Counted from the stretch's first letter, positions 44,237 to 53,578 are shown. The stretch is 64,000 bases of DNA from Vibrio marisflavi CECT 7928 (GCF_921294215.1 NZ_CAKLDM010000001.1:1364001-1428000), one strand, 5' to 3'. The notes: generated by a model not told the origin, from the letters alone. Numbers and translations are program-made.

Positions 44237-45160
44237 ATGAACTACTTATTTACCTTTCTAAAAGGGCTGGCGATGGGAGCTGCAGATGTCGTCCCGGGAG
44301 TTTCTGGTGGTACCATCGCATTTATCACTGGAATTTACGACCACCTCTTAGAAAGCATTCGCCGAGTAAACTTTAACCTATTAAAAGTCATTAAATCGCA
44401 AGGGTTAAAAGCAGCGTTCAACCATATCAATGGTGGCTTTTTAATCGCTCTTTTCGCTGGTATCCTGACAAGTATCGCTACATTAGCCAAGCTGATTTCA
44501 TGGCTTCTCACGACCCATCCGATACCAGTATGGTCATTTTTCTTCGGCCTAATATTGGTTTCCGTCTACCACATGTTTAGGCAAGTAGAACAAAAATCTC
44601 TTAGCCGATTCTTGACGCTTATTATTGGCGTGATTGCAGCTTATACCATTACGGTTCTCTCTCCTTCACAAGTCGAGCCAACAGCTATTAACTTGGTTTT
44701 ATCTGGCGCTATAGCAATTTGCGCAATGATTCTGCCAGGCATTTCGGGAAGCTTTATCCTGTTGCTCATCGGAATTTATACCCCGGTGCTTGATGCGGTA
44801 AAATCGCTCAATATTGATGTGTTAATATTGTTTGCAGGTGGCTGTGTCATTGGTCTACTGACATTTTCACATTTGCTCTCGTGGCTACTTAAGAACTTTA
44901 GAGATCTAACCATCACCTTCCTAATTGGGTTAATGATGGGCACACTGCCTAAAATCTGGCCTTGGAAAGAAACTTTGACTTGGCGAGTGAACTCTCACGG
45001 TGAGCAAGTGCCGCTACTTCAACACAACTTAATGCCTTTCGATTACCAAGCAATCACCTCTCAGCCAGATCGCTTTTGGCTGGCGCTCGTTATGATGGTG
45101 TTAGCGGTTGCTTTAGTTTTGGGACTGGAAAAATTCGCTGAACAAAGCAATCGTAGCTAA
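44237..45160 (+). CDS. DUF368 membrane protein, undecaprenyl-phosphate translocase (PopT-like)
   Basis: 307 aa with eight to nine TM segments. The family signature is repeated twice: GAADVVPGVSGGTIAFITGI near the N-terminus and AMILPGISGSFILLLIGIYT later. DUF368 proteins, including one in V. cholerae, were shown to flip undecaprenyl phosphate from the outer to the inner leaflet, recycling the lipid carrier for wall and glycan synthesis. Located just after the qrr regulatory region on the opposite strand. Ends in a clear terminator. Confidence 0.93.
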   Translation: MNYLFTFLKGLAMGAADVVPGVSGGTIAFITGIYDHLLESIRRVNFNLLKVIKSQGLKAAFNHINGGFLIALFAGILTSIATLAKLISWLLTTHPIPVWSFFFGLILVSVYHMFRQVEQKSLSRFLTLIIGVIAAYTITVLSPSQVEPTAINLVLSGAIAICAMILPGISGSFILLLIGIYTPVLDAVKSLNIDVLILFAGGCVIGLLTFSHLLSWLLKNFRDLTITFLIGLMMGTLPKIWPWKETLTWRVNSHGEQVPLLQHNLMPFDYQAITSQPDRFWLALVMMVLAVALVLGLEKFAEQSNRS

Positions 45161-45193
45161 GAATAATTATCATCAATACATTGCAAAAAATAT

Positions 45194-45217
45194 ATGGAGC
45201 CTGAAGGCTCCATTTTT
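45194..45217 (+). terminator. Terminator after the DUF368 gene
   Basis: ATGGAGCC (45194-45201), loop TGAA partly, GGCTCCAT (45206-45213), then TTTT. Confidence 0.9.
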
Positions 45218-45315
45218 GCGTGCCTCCACACTTTTCTCCTTTCGAGCTAACACTCTTTATACGCCGTGATAACATCACGCTTTTATTTTAGAGTCTGTAA
45301 TCTCAGGAAGTTAGG

Positions 45316-45744
45316 ATGCGAACAGCAATAAAGATAAGCACCATCATGCTTGCGCTACTAGCTGGGTTCTTCTTTCAACACTTTTTTGCTAGCACCGAAC
45401 ACTCAAGACCAACACTAGCCAAAGATAAATATTGCATGCTGTCTACTGCTCCATGCACCCAACATGACGTAACAATGAGCTTGAACAGCAACACCCCCCA
45501 TCCTTTGATGCCGGTTTTGCTAACTGTAGAGTGGCCAGCTACAACATCTAGTTCGTTGCTTCTAGAGCTAACTGGACTGGAAATGGAAATGGGTAAGCCA
45601 GTCTTTCAACTCAAGCAATTACGTCCGGGAGTATTTCAGGGAGAAGTGATTATGCCTGCATGTACTTCAAGCTCCATGACTTGGCTAGGTGAGCTATCCG
45701 ATGGTACACAGACCGTATACCCTGCAATTAGGACAACACGATGA
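45316..45744 (+). CDS. FixH-like membrane-anchored protein, 142 aa
   Basis: N-terminal anchor (ISTIMLALLAGFFFQHFF), then a periplasmic beta domain with two Cys (YCMLSTAPCTQHD) and a third (MPACTSSS), and the motif LTGLEMEMGKPVFQLKQLRP followed by GVFQGEVIMP. The middle resembles FixH/YtkA-type Cu-handling domains (hydrophobic strand, E-M-x-M, G.Y.G...). Met/Cys/His content suits copper. It starts a three-gene unit with SCO and PCuAC. Good GGAAG site. FixH assignment is moderate. Confidence 0.65.
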   Translation: MRTAIKISTIMLALLAGFFFQHFFASTEHSRPTLAKDKYCMLSTAPCTQHDVTMSLNSNTPHPLMPVLLTVEWPATTSSSLLLELTGLEMEMGKPVFQLKQLRPGVFQGEVIMPACTSSSMTWLGELSDGTQTVYPAIRTTR

Positions 45745-46358
45745 ATAAAAAGTGGATTCTATTTTTAGTAATAGCGTTTGCTGCTGGCATAGGCGCGAAT
45801 GCGCTCATCAATACACCCAAGACTGAACAACACACTGCTAAGCCAGTGAATGTTGCAGATACAACACTTTACGGCAAGGGAGACAAACCAGTCAAAATCT
45901 TCAATACCAACGATAAACGCATACGGATCGTTTATTTTGGCTTTACCCATTGCCCTGATGTTTGCCCGACTTCATTAGCTATGTTAGCTGGCGCACTCAA
46001 CCAACTTAGCAGCGAAACCAAGTCGGAGCTATGGCCTATCTTCATCACCCTTGACCCAGAGCGAGATACTTCCAAAGTGGTTAGCCAGTATGCCCAATAT
46101 TTCAATCCAATGATCGAAGGCTTAACTGCACCTCATAATGTCATAGAGGCTGTTGCGCATAAGTACGGGGTTATCTTCCACAAAACCGAACTACCGAAAT
46201 CTGAGCTGAAATACACTATCGACCACAGCTCCTATTTCTATATTTTGAAACCAGATGGAACGTTAATTACAAAAGTTCCGCACCTTCAATCACCTGCGCC
46301 ATTGGTGCAAGCAATTAATACTGTCGTCAGTCAATATCAGCAAGGAAACACAAAATGA
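45741..46358 (+). CDS. SCO1/SenC-family copper chaperone or thiol reductase
   Basis: One N-terminal anchor (WILFLVIAFAAGIGANALI), then a thioredoxin fold with the copper CxxxC, FGFTHCPDVCPTSLAML, and the distal His in YTIDHSSYFYIL. This is the full Cys-Cys-His set of SCO proteins, which load CuA of cytochrome oxidase or reduce its thiols. Overlaps its neighbours by four bases each (ATGA-type), so it is translationally coupled with the FixH-like and PCuAC genes. Confidence 0.94.
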   Translation: MNKKWILFLVIAFAAGIGANALINTPKTEQHTAKPVNVADTTLYGKGDKPVKIFNTNDKRIRIVYFGFTHCPDVCPTSLAMLAGALNQLSSETKSELWPIFITLDPERDTSKVVSQYAQYFNPMIEGLTAPHNVIEAVAHKYGVIFHKTELPKSELKYTIDHSSYFYILKPDGTLITKVPHLQSPAPLVQAINTVVSQYQQGNTK

Positions 46359-46816
46359 AATTAAAAGCGCTTTTAATCGCCAGCTTAGCCGTGGCGCCAA
46401 TCGCTTGTTTTGCTCAAGCTAAGAACGTAACAGAAATTAATCCTTACGCCCGAGCTACTCCACCACAAGCAACCAACAGCGCTGTGTTCACAGTGATAAA
46501 AAACTCAGGAGACAAAGATAGGTACATTGTATCTGCTTCTACTCCTGTTGCAGAAAAGGTCGAGCTACACAATGTAATTAAAGATGGCGACACCATGCAA
46601 ATGCGCGAAATAGAGAGACTAAAAGTGCCAGCACATGGTGAAGTCACATTGAAGCCGGGCAGCTTCCACTTGATGCTGTTGAATATCAAGCAACCATTAG
46701 TTCCAGGTGAAAACATTAAAGTGAAGCTGAAATTTGCAAATGGCGATACACAAACTTTTGAAGCACCTGTGAAGAAAGTCGAGTCAGGTATGAAGATGAC
46801 ACACCATCATCATTAA
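46355..46816 (+). CDS. PCu(A)C-family periplasmic copper chaperone
   Basis: Signal peptide (KLKALLIASLAVAPIACFAQ), then the PCuAC beta domain: YARATPPQATNSAVFTVI, VELHNVIKDGDTMQMREIER (Cu ligands His and Met), and KPGSFHLMLLN (His, Met). The H-M...H-x-M set is complete. C-terminal tail MKMTHHHH adds extra metal-binding residues. It hands Cu(I) to CuA or SCO in the periplasm. No oxidase genes are adjacent. Confidence 0.93.
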   Translation: MKLKALLIASLAVAPIACFAQAKNVTEINPYARATPPQATNSAVFTVIKNSGDKDRYIVSASTPVAEKVELHNVIKDGDTMQMREIERLKVPAHGEVTLKPGSFHLMLLNIKQPLVPGENIKVKLKFANGDTQTFEAPVKKVESGMKMTHHHH

Positions 46817-46825
46817 TAGCTGAAT

Positions 46826-46865
46826 AGTCATTGAGCAGTAGTGATTTGATTACTGCTTAATGACT
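46826..46865. terminator. Bidirectional hairpin between copper operon and Sel1 gene
   Basis: AGTCATT...AGCAGTA pairs with TACTGCT...AATGACT (46826-46840 with 46851-46865, one mismatch). It lies between convergent genes and overlaps the end of the Sel1 gene by nine bases. Confidence 0.7.
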
Positions 46866-48035
46866 CTTATCTATTGGTGACGAAGAAAAATCTAGTTTAC
46901 TCGTAATAATCTCGTCAGAGTCTTCCTCTGCTTTTTCCTCTTCGTTTGTAGTGATTTCAGTAAAAGGCACATCATTTTCTGTACCTGTATTACCTTCTTT
47001 GTCATTTGCTTGAAGCGGACTACCAAGTTCATCAACTAAAGGGATATTGCGCTTATATAATTTGTTTAACACCTTTATTATCGAATGCTTACTGACCGTT
47101 TTCTCTTCTATCTTCTTAAGCATTGGCTTCGCGAATGTTTGCAAGCCAACAATTGTATCTACACCAATTTCAGAGCCCACTTGGTCTCTCAAAGATTTAG
47201 CAGGCTCATACCCAAAGCTTGCCGACAGAAATAACCAAATATAGGCGATAGAGTTCCCGCTTGCGCCTCTATCTATCCATGCTTCACCAGCAAGGTACAT
47301 TGCTTTACTATCACCTTTTTCTGCTGCTCTCTCCAGCCAATAGACACCGCGATTATGATCTTGCGGCGATCCCAAGCCCTTTATGTAGCAATTACCTAGT
47401 TTGATTCGGCCTATATTACTTCTCAACTGAGCTGCTGTTTTATACCAAACTAAAGCTTCACGAGCATTTTTCTTAGGGTTCTGTGCCGATAAGTGCCAAT
47501 CTCCTAGGAATAAAATAGATTGGATGTGATTCTCATGCGCAGACTGCTGAATAAACTTCAATCCTTTTTGAATGTCTTTTGTCGTTCCTCTCCCATGAAA
47601 ATAAGCTAAACCAACATCATAATTCGCAGGCAAACTTCCCTCGGCTGCCTTGATTCGCAACTGCCAAAACCTAGCTCGCTCCTTAACTAAAGCATCTTGG
47701 TGAACTCGAGCGCTCACTCGAACGACTCCGTACATGCCAGTTACATTGTCTAATTCAGCCGCTTTGTTATACCAATACATGGCTTCTTTTAAGTTTTTGC
47801 GCTCAGCTTCTTTAGCTAAAAACAAAATCGTCGCAATATCACCGCCTTCAGCTTTACTTACTTTTTCCTGATGTTCTTGTTTTCTATCTTTCTCTAACGC
47901 CTTTCGGTAAGCTATTTCACGTTCTTTTTTTTCTTTTTCGAGACGTTTACGGCGCATAGATAACGACAACATCCACAAAAACACCAGTATCAGTGCTAAT
48001 CCAGTAACCCCTATCGCTATTCCAAAAATATTCAT
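46857..48035 (-). CDS. Membrane-anchored Sel1/TPR-repeat protein, 392 aa
   Basis: N-terminal TM (NIFGIAIGVTGLALILVFLW), a charged coiled coil (RKRLEKEKKEREIAYRKALE), then tandem Sel1-type repeats, for example LAKEAERKNLKEAMYWYNKA followed by AAEL, GLAYFHGRGTTKDIQKGLKF, LGNCYIKGLGSPQDHNRGVY and MYLAGEAWIDRG. Sel1 repeats bind proteins. The C-terminal 80 residues are acidic and probably disordered. ATG 48035 preferred over the TTG 48044. Function unknown; such proteins often organise envelope complexes. Confidence 0.85.
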   Translation of the reverse strand: MNIFGIAIGVTGLALILVFLWMLSLSMRRKRLEKEKKEREIAYRKALEKDRKQEHQEKVSKAEGGDIATILFLAKEAERKNLKEAMYWYNKAAELDNVTGMYGVVRVSARVHQDALVKERARFWQLRIKAAEGSLPANYDVGLAYFHGRGTTKDIQKGLKFIQQSAHENHIQSILFLGDWHLSAQNPKKNAREALVWYKTAAQLRSNIGRIKLGNCYIKGLGSPQDHNRGVYWLERAAEKGDSKAMYLAGEAWIDRGASGNSIAYIWLFLSASFGYEPAKSLRDQVGSEIGVDTIVGLQTFAKPMLKKIEEKTVSKHSIIKVLNKLYKRNIPLVDELGSPLQANDKEGNTGTENDVPFTEITTNEEEKAEEDSDEIITSKLDFSSSPIDKSH

Positions 48036-48261
48036 GTGCTTCAATCACTTCATTTCAATATCTTGCTATCGACACGATCTCATTAAGTTTTATTTAATTC
48101 ACTAAGTTTAGCTCACACAAACAAGTAAAATTAACCTAGAACCAAGGTAGAAAAACCTCTGAAGCTGACAGATTAACATTCAGAGGTTGGAGGCAGAATC
48201 CGCTAACGTAGGCAGCAATATCCTGACTGACTCATGATCAAAATAGTAAGCTGGCTACACT

Positions 48262-48657
48262 TCAACTATTTGTCTTAACACCCTGTAGGTCAACCACCTG
48301 TTTTTCAGGAGATGCATGAGTTTCACCAAGAAACTTGCCACCTTGCTCAATACTCAGATCGTCCGTATAGAGTGTCCCTGACACTTTTCCCATACTGAGT
48401 ATTTCAATACTTGCAGCATGGCAAGTACCTTCAAAACGGCCATTAACTAAAACTCGCTCAGCAAATATTTCACCTGAAATAAGGCCGGTTTCACTGATAA
48501 CAACCGTCTTCTCTGCATTGATTTGCCCCTCGATTGAACCGTCAACCTGCAAATCACTTTCTAACTTGAGTTGTCCTGTAACAGAACAGCCTTTTGCGAT
48601 GAGAGTTGTAGCTGACTGCTGACTCTCAGCTCGACGCGGTTTACTAAAGATTCCCAT
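48262..48657 (-). CDS. Bactofilin (CcmA-like cytoskeletal protein), 131 aa
   Basis: The beta-helical DUF583 core starts SATTLIAKGCSVTGQLKLES, DLQVDGSIEGQINAEKTVVI, GLISGEIFAERVLVNGRFEG and so on, with the roughly 17-residue turn period. Short flexible ends. Bactofilins polymerise without nucleotide and localise wall enzymes. GAGG precedes ATG 48657. Its first 97 bases overlap the end of the M23 peptidase gene in another frame. Confidence 0.93.
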   Translation of the reverse strand: MGIFSKPRRAESQQSATTLIAKGCSVTGQLKLESDLQVDGSIEGQINAEKTVVISETGLISGEIFAERVLVNGRFEGTCHAASIEILSMGKVSGTLYTDDLSIEQGGKFLGETHASPEKQVVDLQGVKTNS

Positions 48658-49508
48658 CGAATACCTCGTACCTTACTAAATATGATTTCAAAATTGTTCA
48701 CGCTCCAATCAACAAAGGGACGTGGATCCAGTGAACGTCCGACAAAACGGATCTCATAGTGAAGATGAGGACCTGATGACAATCCACTATTCCCTGAATA
48801 AGCGATTAAGTCACCTTTTTTAACAAAATCACCACTCTTAACCTTAAACTTATGCAAATGCGAATAAGAGCTTGAAAACCCGTAACTATGTTGCAAGCGA
48901 AGAAAGTTACCAGAACCCTTTTTGCTTGAACGTGCCACTTCTACTACCCCATCTGCTGGTGCATAGACAGGCGTACCTGTGTTGACCGCAAAATCTTGTC
49001 CTCGGTGCATTTTCACCGTTCCAGTAACTGGGTGCTTCCTTTTTCCATAGCCGGAAGAAATGCGTGCATTGATAACCGGAGCTCCACTTGGGATCTGAGT
49101 TAGCATCACCATCCGCACTGAAGAGTTTATTGCTGCCGTATCCAACCTTGTTTCCAATAAACCATTGCCTTCTTCCATCCCTAAGACTTTTTCTAAATCT
49201 CCCAATCGATCAGATACTGTGTTAATTCGCTCTTCTCTATCTAAAAGATCACTTTCCAAATTTGATTTCAACAGCTTCAAAGATTCCACTTCTTCTGTGA
49301 GAGTCATGGACTTTGTTTCCAACTCTTGCTGTTTCAGCTTTGCAAAGTCTACCTCTCCCATTAAATAGTAGATGACACACGCTATCGTCACGATTCCAGC
49401 CGCAACAAAATATCCAAACCCTTTCAGGAATTGGCGATACCATTTGTCGAGATGAAAATGCTTGGTTCCATGAATAGAAGAAACCGATACAACAACTCTT
49501 TCTTTCAT
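48561..49508 (-). CDS. Membrane M23 peptidase paired with bactofilin
   Basis: N-terminal basic region and TM (GYFVAAGIVTIACVIYYLM), coiled coil (about residues 60-110, KQQELETKSMTLTEEVESL), then a LytM domain with KMHRGQDFAVNTGTPV (His-x3-Asp) and GPHLHYEIRF. Such an M23 endopeptidase next to a bactofilin is the conserved pair used for cell-shape control in Helicobacter (Csd/CcmA), Vibrio and Caulobacter. ATG 49508 is preferred over TTG 49553. The last 97 bases overlap the bactofilin gene, so the two are tightly coupled. Confidence 0.93.
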   Translation of the reverse strand: MKERVVVSVSSIHGTKHFHLDKWYRQFLKGFGYFVAAGIVTIACVIYYLMGEVDFAKLKQQELETKSMTLTEEVESLKLLKSNLESDLLDREERINTVSDRLGDLEKVLGMEEGNGLLETRLDTAAINSSVRMVMLTQIPSGAPVINARISSGYGKRKHPVTGTVKMHRGQDFAVNTGTPVYAPADGVVEVARSSKKGSGNFLRLQHSYGFSSSYSHLHKFKVKSGDFVKKGDLIAYSGNSGLSSGPHLHYEIRFVGRSLDPRPFVDWSVNNFEIIFSKVRGIRWESLVNRVELRVSSQLQLSSQKAVLLQDNSS

Positions 49509-49922
49509 TAATTTATTTAAATAAAGAATGTAACTTACTCCAAAGTCTAGCAAAATCTATGCAAACCCTGATGCCACTTGCTTGAGAAACACGCTATTTG
49601 AACGAATCAAATAACGACAATGTGATACTGTGCGAAAACTACAAATAAGCATACGTTTCTATAAATCGCTATATTGCGGCTAATCAGCAAATTAATGTGA
49701 CACATATAACAAAAGTATAGTCTCTAGCATTAGAACAACCATATAGATCGCCCTAAGCAAAGACGAACGTCAGGCGCGTGTAAATATATGTAAATTATTC
49801 AGATAGTTATAAACAAAAACTGTCGAGTTCATTCATCATTGATTCATCGTAGGTTCGTTAGTCTTTATTCCGTACTAAAGATATCGACACAAATAAATAA
49901 ACAAACATATGAGGATATCAAT
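49509..49922. other. Divergent intergenic region
   Basis: 414 bases between the M23 gene and the small secreted protein gene. Several AT-rich -10-like stretches but no hairpin, ORF or RNA that I can support. Confidence 0.4.
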
Positions 49923-50255
49923 ATGAAAAAAATACTTATTTCTATGATTGCTCTTACAGCAGCTGCATCCAGTTTCGCATATGCCGCTGGCACAAATGAT
50001 GTCAATTTTCAGGTGATGCCAATGGGTCAATTTACAAGTGTCACCGTGTCAGAGAATGGGCAAGCACTAGCCAATACACCAATAACAGTAAAAGGTAAAA
50101 CAACATCTGAGGTTTACACAACAAACGCTGACGGTACTGTTTATCTGTCGAACGTTACCCACGCAAACAAACAGTACACTTTGCAAGTAACTGACAAAGC
50201 CGGTCAAAGCGTAAACCAAAATACGTTTATTCGAAGCTCTTCTTCTAATACTTAG
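49923..50255 (+). CDS. Small secreted protein with an Ig/CarboxypepD_reg-like fold, 110 aa
   Basis: Signal peptide KKILISMIALTAAASSFAYA, then a beta domain: FTSVTVSENGQALANTPITV, KTTSEVYTTNADGTVYLSNV, KQYTLQVTDKAGQ. The G..L.NTPITV...T..T..DGT..L pattern is that of small transthyretin-like carboxypeptidase-regulatory or Ig-like domains. The internal ATG 49923 fits a signal peptide; the frame upstream does not. Function unknown. Confidence 0.7.
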   Translation: MKKILISMIALTAAASSFAYAAGTNDVNFQVMPMGQFTSVTVSENGQALANTPITVKGKTTSEVYTTNADGTVYLSNVTHANKQYTLQVTDKAGQSVNQNTFIRSSSSNT

Positions 50256-50698
50256 TATTCTGTAAACCCTCTCTTTTCGTCCGCAATTGAGAGGGGCTAC
50301 CAATTTAAAATTGATATATTATTAGATAAGACAATTAATCATTCATTTGATAAATAATAAACAGGGCAGTTTCCCGAATTTAACTTATCAATATACCTCC
50401 CTACAAAGTACAAGGTAATATTTTTAAGTTTATTTTCATTAAACAATAATAAATAGTTATCAAAACGACGTTAAAAATAACAACATAAGCCATTGATATA
50501 TTGGCGCTTAGTGATTGCATCCCATTTATGTCAGTTCGTGATTATTTATTTCGTTAAAAGTTCCGAATAAATGAGTGACAATTTTGAAAAGTATGTATTC
50601 CAAATTAAATAAAGACATTTATTTTTTGAAATGGAATGCTGTAATCCAGCTCAATCCAATAACCAATTGAGAATAGTCAGTTATAAAGAGGCGTTCCT
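50256..50698. other. Intergenic region with one hairpin
   Basis: A hairpin CCCTCTC (50267-50273) / GAGAGGG (50289-50295) follows the secreted protein gene and may terminate it. The rest is AT-rich leader for the next gene; no other feature seen. Confidence 0.45.
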
Positions 50699-51322
50699 AT
50701 GAAAAAATATGTACCTTTGATAATTGCGCTAAGTGTAGTATCCAGCGCGACCTATGCTGCAACCACTACATCTAGCGAGAAAACTGCCGATTATCTACAA
50801 GTAAGACAGGGAGTCGCTTATCAAGTAAATCAGACTACGCCTTTTACCGGGAAGTATGTTGAGAAATACGACAACGGTCAATATGCGACTAAAGCTCAGT
50901 TCAAAAACGGCTTAGAGTATGGCCAAGAAACTAACTGGTTCGTAAATGGTCAGGTTGCATCTAAGATCAACTATGTGAAAGGTAAAATAGATGGCAAAGT
51001 TGAAGCTTGGTATCCAAATGGAGCTAAGAAAGCTGAGCTAGTATACACAAACGGTAAGCTAAACGGCCATGTGGAACGTTGGTATCCAAATGGTGAAAAA
51101 CGTCTAACTGCTAACTACGTTAAAGGTAAAGAGGATGGTACGTTCATTCACTACTACCCTAACGGCCACAAAGCGACCGAAGCAAAATACAAAGACGGCG
51201 CACTTAAAGATGGCACTGTGACTTGCTGGGATCCAGCAGGACAAAAAGTTGAGCAGTTAACATTTAGACATCAGAGGTTGATTTCAGAACAATCTTGGCT
51301 ACCAAGTAACTCACACAGCTAA
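50699..51322 (+). CDS. Secreted MORN-repeat protein of the YwqK/antitoxin-like group, 207 aa
   Basis: Signal peptide KKYVPLIIALSVVSSATYAA. Then about six MORN-variant repeats of 22-24 residues with the pattern YxNGxxxxxxxxxxGxxxG: KYDNGQYATKAQFKNGLEYG, YPNGAKKAELVYTNGKLNG, YPNGEKRLTANYVKGKEDG, YPNGHKATEAKYKDG and a last WDPAGQK. Intracellular relatives are annotated as YwqK antitoxins, but the signal peptide points to a periplasmic or surface role here. Confidence 0.82.
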   Translation: MKKYVPLIIALSVVSSATYAATTTSSEKTADYLQVRQGVAYQVNQTTPFTGKYVEKYDNGQYATKAQFKNGLEYGQETNWFVNGQVASKINYVKGKIDGKVEAWYPNGAKKAELVYTNGKLNGHVERWYPNGEKRLTANYVKGKEDGTFIHYYPNGHKATEAKYKDGALKDGTVTCWDPAGQKVEQLTFRHQRLISEQSWLPSNSHS

Positions 51323-51345
51323 TATCACAACTAGATAGCCTGTTT

Positions 51346-51369
51346 GAAGCCTAGCCATCGCTAGGCTTC
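51346..51369. terminator. Bidirectional terminator, MORN gene / MFS gene
   Basis: Perfect 10-bp arms GAAGCCTAGC (51346-51355) and GCTAGGCTTC (51360-51369). It overlaps the end of the MFS gene. Confidence 0.8.
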
Positions 51370-52547
51370 TTATTATAACGACAACGCAGCACCACACATA
51401 AAATAGGCACAAACAACGATGTGGCTACTCCAATCTCAGCCAACAACGAGTAATTCAAACCATCATTCCCTGATGCTAAAATCAAGCTACTGGAACTGCC
51501 AGCCAAAGCCATCGCTACATACTGTACTCCGCCTTGCGTCCCAACCATCAATGTTCTAAGTCCTTCACTTGCTTGGTGGAGAATATCGGTTTTCACGACT
51601 AATGTACGACTTGCACTGATCAATACAAACAAAATGAATGATGCCGCTGCGACATAAACCTGTTGTGAACAAAATACTAGAACAGCCAATACACTCACAG
51701 CCACAGAAGCGAGCAGTATGTTGCGGATAGGAAGAAAAGTATTCTGCTTTTTAGTATATCGGCGAACTGTAATGAAACAGCCTAAACCACCAATCACATA
51801 GCTAATACTCAATAGGTATGAAGGTATATGGAGCTGAGTAAGCAAAAATGTTGGCAGCTGGACTGAAAACAAAAAAGTACTGAATACACACATAAATATA
51901 GTCGAGCAACATAAAACAAAATCAAACCAACTTACTGGCTGTATCATCGGTGTTGTTGCTGGCGGTTCGCTGAATTCGACAGAAGCTGGAACTTGCCGAA
52001 AGAATACACTCACAAGACCCAATAACGTCAGCATTGCAAGCAGCTGAAGGGATACTCTCCAACCATAATTACCCGCAATAAAGATAAGTGGTGAAACGCC
52101 AATTGCCAGAGACAATGGATAACAGCTCAGCAGAGAGCCGATCTTTTTCTTTCGGTCGTCGACCTTGCTACGTGAAACAACGTCATTGAAATTCATCACC
52201 GATATTGCACCGCAGCAACATCCCATCAAACTCTGGTAAACAAACATAATTTCAAAGGATGTCGCTCGAGTGAACAAGAAAGTCAACACACTCAGAAGCA
52301 GTAAGAAAAATTTCATCAATGCCAGATCATGTGCTCTCTTTTGCCTGACCAAATAACTGGTCGCTAGCGCAAAAATGGATTTGCCACTAATTAGATAGCC
52401 AATCAGCGATGGCGAAAGTTGAGTATCTGGCAATATATATGCCGCCAGCGGGATAATAATCAGAGAGTTAAGAGCGACAACGAAGTGTACATAAATAGAA
52501 GCACTTTCAAATTGAGGATAGGGAAAGCTTCGCGTTTTCAGATTCAT
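51351..52547 (-). CDS. MFS transporter, 12 TM
   Basis: Twelve hydrophobic stretches (IYVHFVVALNSLIIIPLAAY at the start). Motif A is weak (SGKSIFALATSYLVRQKRAH). Probably an exporter or small-metabolite transporter of the DHA1/YNFM type. ATG 52547 follows TAGGAC; the TTG at 52568 is rejected. Divergent from a LysR gene 101 bases away, which probably regulates it. Confidence 0.85.
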   Translation of the reverse strand: MNLKTRSFPYPQFESASIYVHFVVALNSLIIIPLAAYILPDTQLSPSLIGYLISGKSIFALATSYLVRQKRAHDLALMKFFLLLLSVLTFLFTRATSFEIMFVYQSLMGCCCGAISVMNFNDVVSRSKVDDRKKKIGSLLSCYPLSLAIGVSPLIFIAGNYGWRVSLQLLAMLTLLGLVSVFFRQVPASVEFSEPPATTPMIQPVSWFDFVLCCSTIFMCVFSTFLFSVQLPTFLLTQLHIPSYLLSISYVIGGLGCFITVRRYTKKQNTFLPIRNILLASVAVSVLAVLVFCSQQVYVAAASFILFVLISASRTLVVKTDILHQASEGLRTLMVGTQGGVQYVAMALAGSSSSLILASGNDGLNYSLLAEIGVATSLFVPILCVVLRCRYNKKPSDG

Positions 52548-52648
52548 AATTAGTGTCCTAGTAAACAAAACACCAAGGTTATTAACTGTAACTAATGAGA
52601 TAAAGAAGCTAGAATGAGTTTCACTCTTTCATTTTTCGGGATAATAAG

Positions 52649-53578
52649 TTGAGCGGAAAAATTGACCATAATTGGTTACAGAGCTTCTATTGTGTATACC
52701 AGTGTAATAGCTTTGTCGGCGCAAGCGATCAACTTGGGATCCCAAGCTCGAATATAAGTCGTCATATCAGCTTATTAGAAAAACAATTAGGAACGCGATT
52801 ATTTGAACGAAGTACTAGGAAAATCTTCGTCACAGAAGCTGGTATTCAATTGTATGAAAGGACACGGCATCTAACTACCGCACTTGGCGAAGCATTCGAC
52901 GACATAAAATCCAACAACAGCACTGTCTCGGGGCACTTGAAACTTTTAACTCCAGATATACCTGTACTTGCCGAAACCTTGACGTCCTTTGCTGTTAGGT
53001 ATCCGTCAGTCTCCATCTCCTGTGATACTAGCTTGGATTCTAGGCTCACTTTGCAAGATGGTTTTGACGTAATTCTAAGCTTTAATCGAGGCCAACTAGC
53101 GGATAAAAACTGGATAGCAACTAAGGTAGCAAGCTGGAAAAGTGCGGTTGTTGCCAGCCCTGAGTTAATAGAAAAAGTAGGTTTGCCCAATTCGATAAAT
53201 GAACTAAGCAAGAGACCTTGCATCACGACTACAACGGCACTCAACGGAACGCCGTGGAAGTTTCACTCTGAAAAGAATGACGCCCCAATAACCCTAAGCG
53301 TGAACTCAAATTTTAAGGTAAACAGTGGCAGCATAGCGAAACAAGCAGCTATCGCAGGCTTAGGCTTCGCGATTCTGGCAGAGCAAGTATGCGAGCGGGA
53401 AATAAGAGACTCCAAGCTCCAAGTCATTCATTTAGACAAAAAGCCCCTTGAGCTCGATTTGTATGCTTACTATTCGACTAGAACGCTACAACCACCTAAA
53501 ATCGCAGCATTGTTAGAGCACCTGAAAGGGATAAACGTTAAAGCCAACGTTAGTGAACCTCAGCCTCAAATAAGTTAA
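52649..53578 (+). CDS. LysR-family regulator, divergent from the MFS gene
   Basis: Helix-turn-helix FVGASDQLGIPSSNISRHIS, LEKQLGTRLFERSTRKIFVT, then the substrate-binding domain (about residues 90-295). The start is TTG at 52649: no ATG in the first 100 codons, and the alignment of the HTH fits this start. Its stop overlaps a small hairpin (53577-53595). Confidence 0.9.
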   Translation: MSGKIDHNWLQSFYCVYQCNSFVGASDQLGIPSSNISRHISLLEKQLGTRLFERSTRKIFVTEAGIQLYERTRHLTTALGEAFDDIKSNNSTVSGHLKLLTPDIPVLAETLTSFAVRYPSVSISCDTSLDSRLTLQDGFDVILSFNRGQLADKNWIATKVASWKSAVVASPELIEKVGLPNSINELSKRPCITTTTALNGTPWKFHSEKNDAPITLSVNSNFKVNSGSIAKQAAIAGLGFAILAEQVCEREIRDSKLQVIHLDKKPLELDLYAYYSTRTLQPPKIAALLEHLKGINVKANVSEPQPQIS

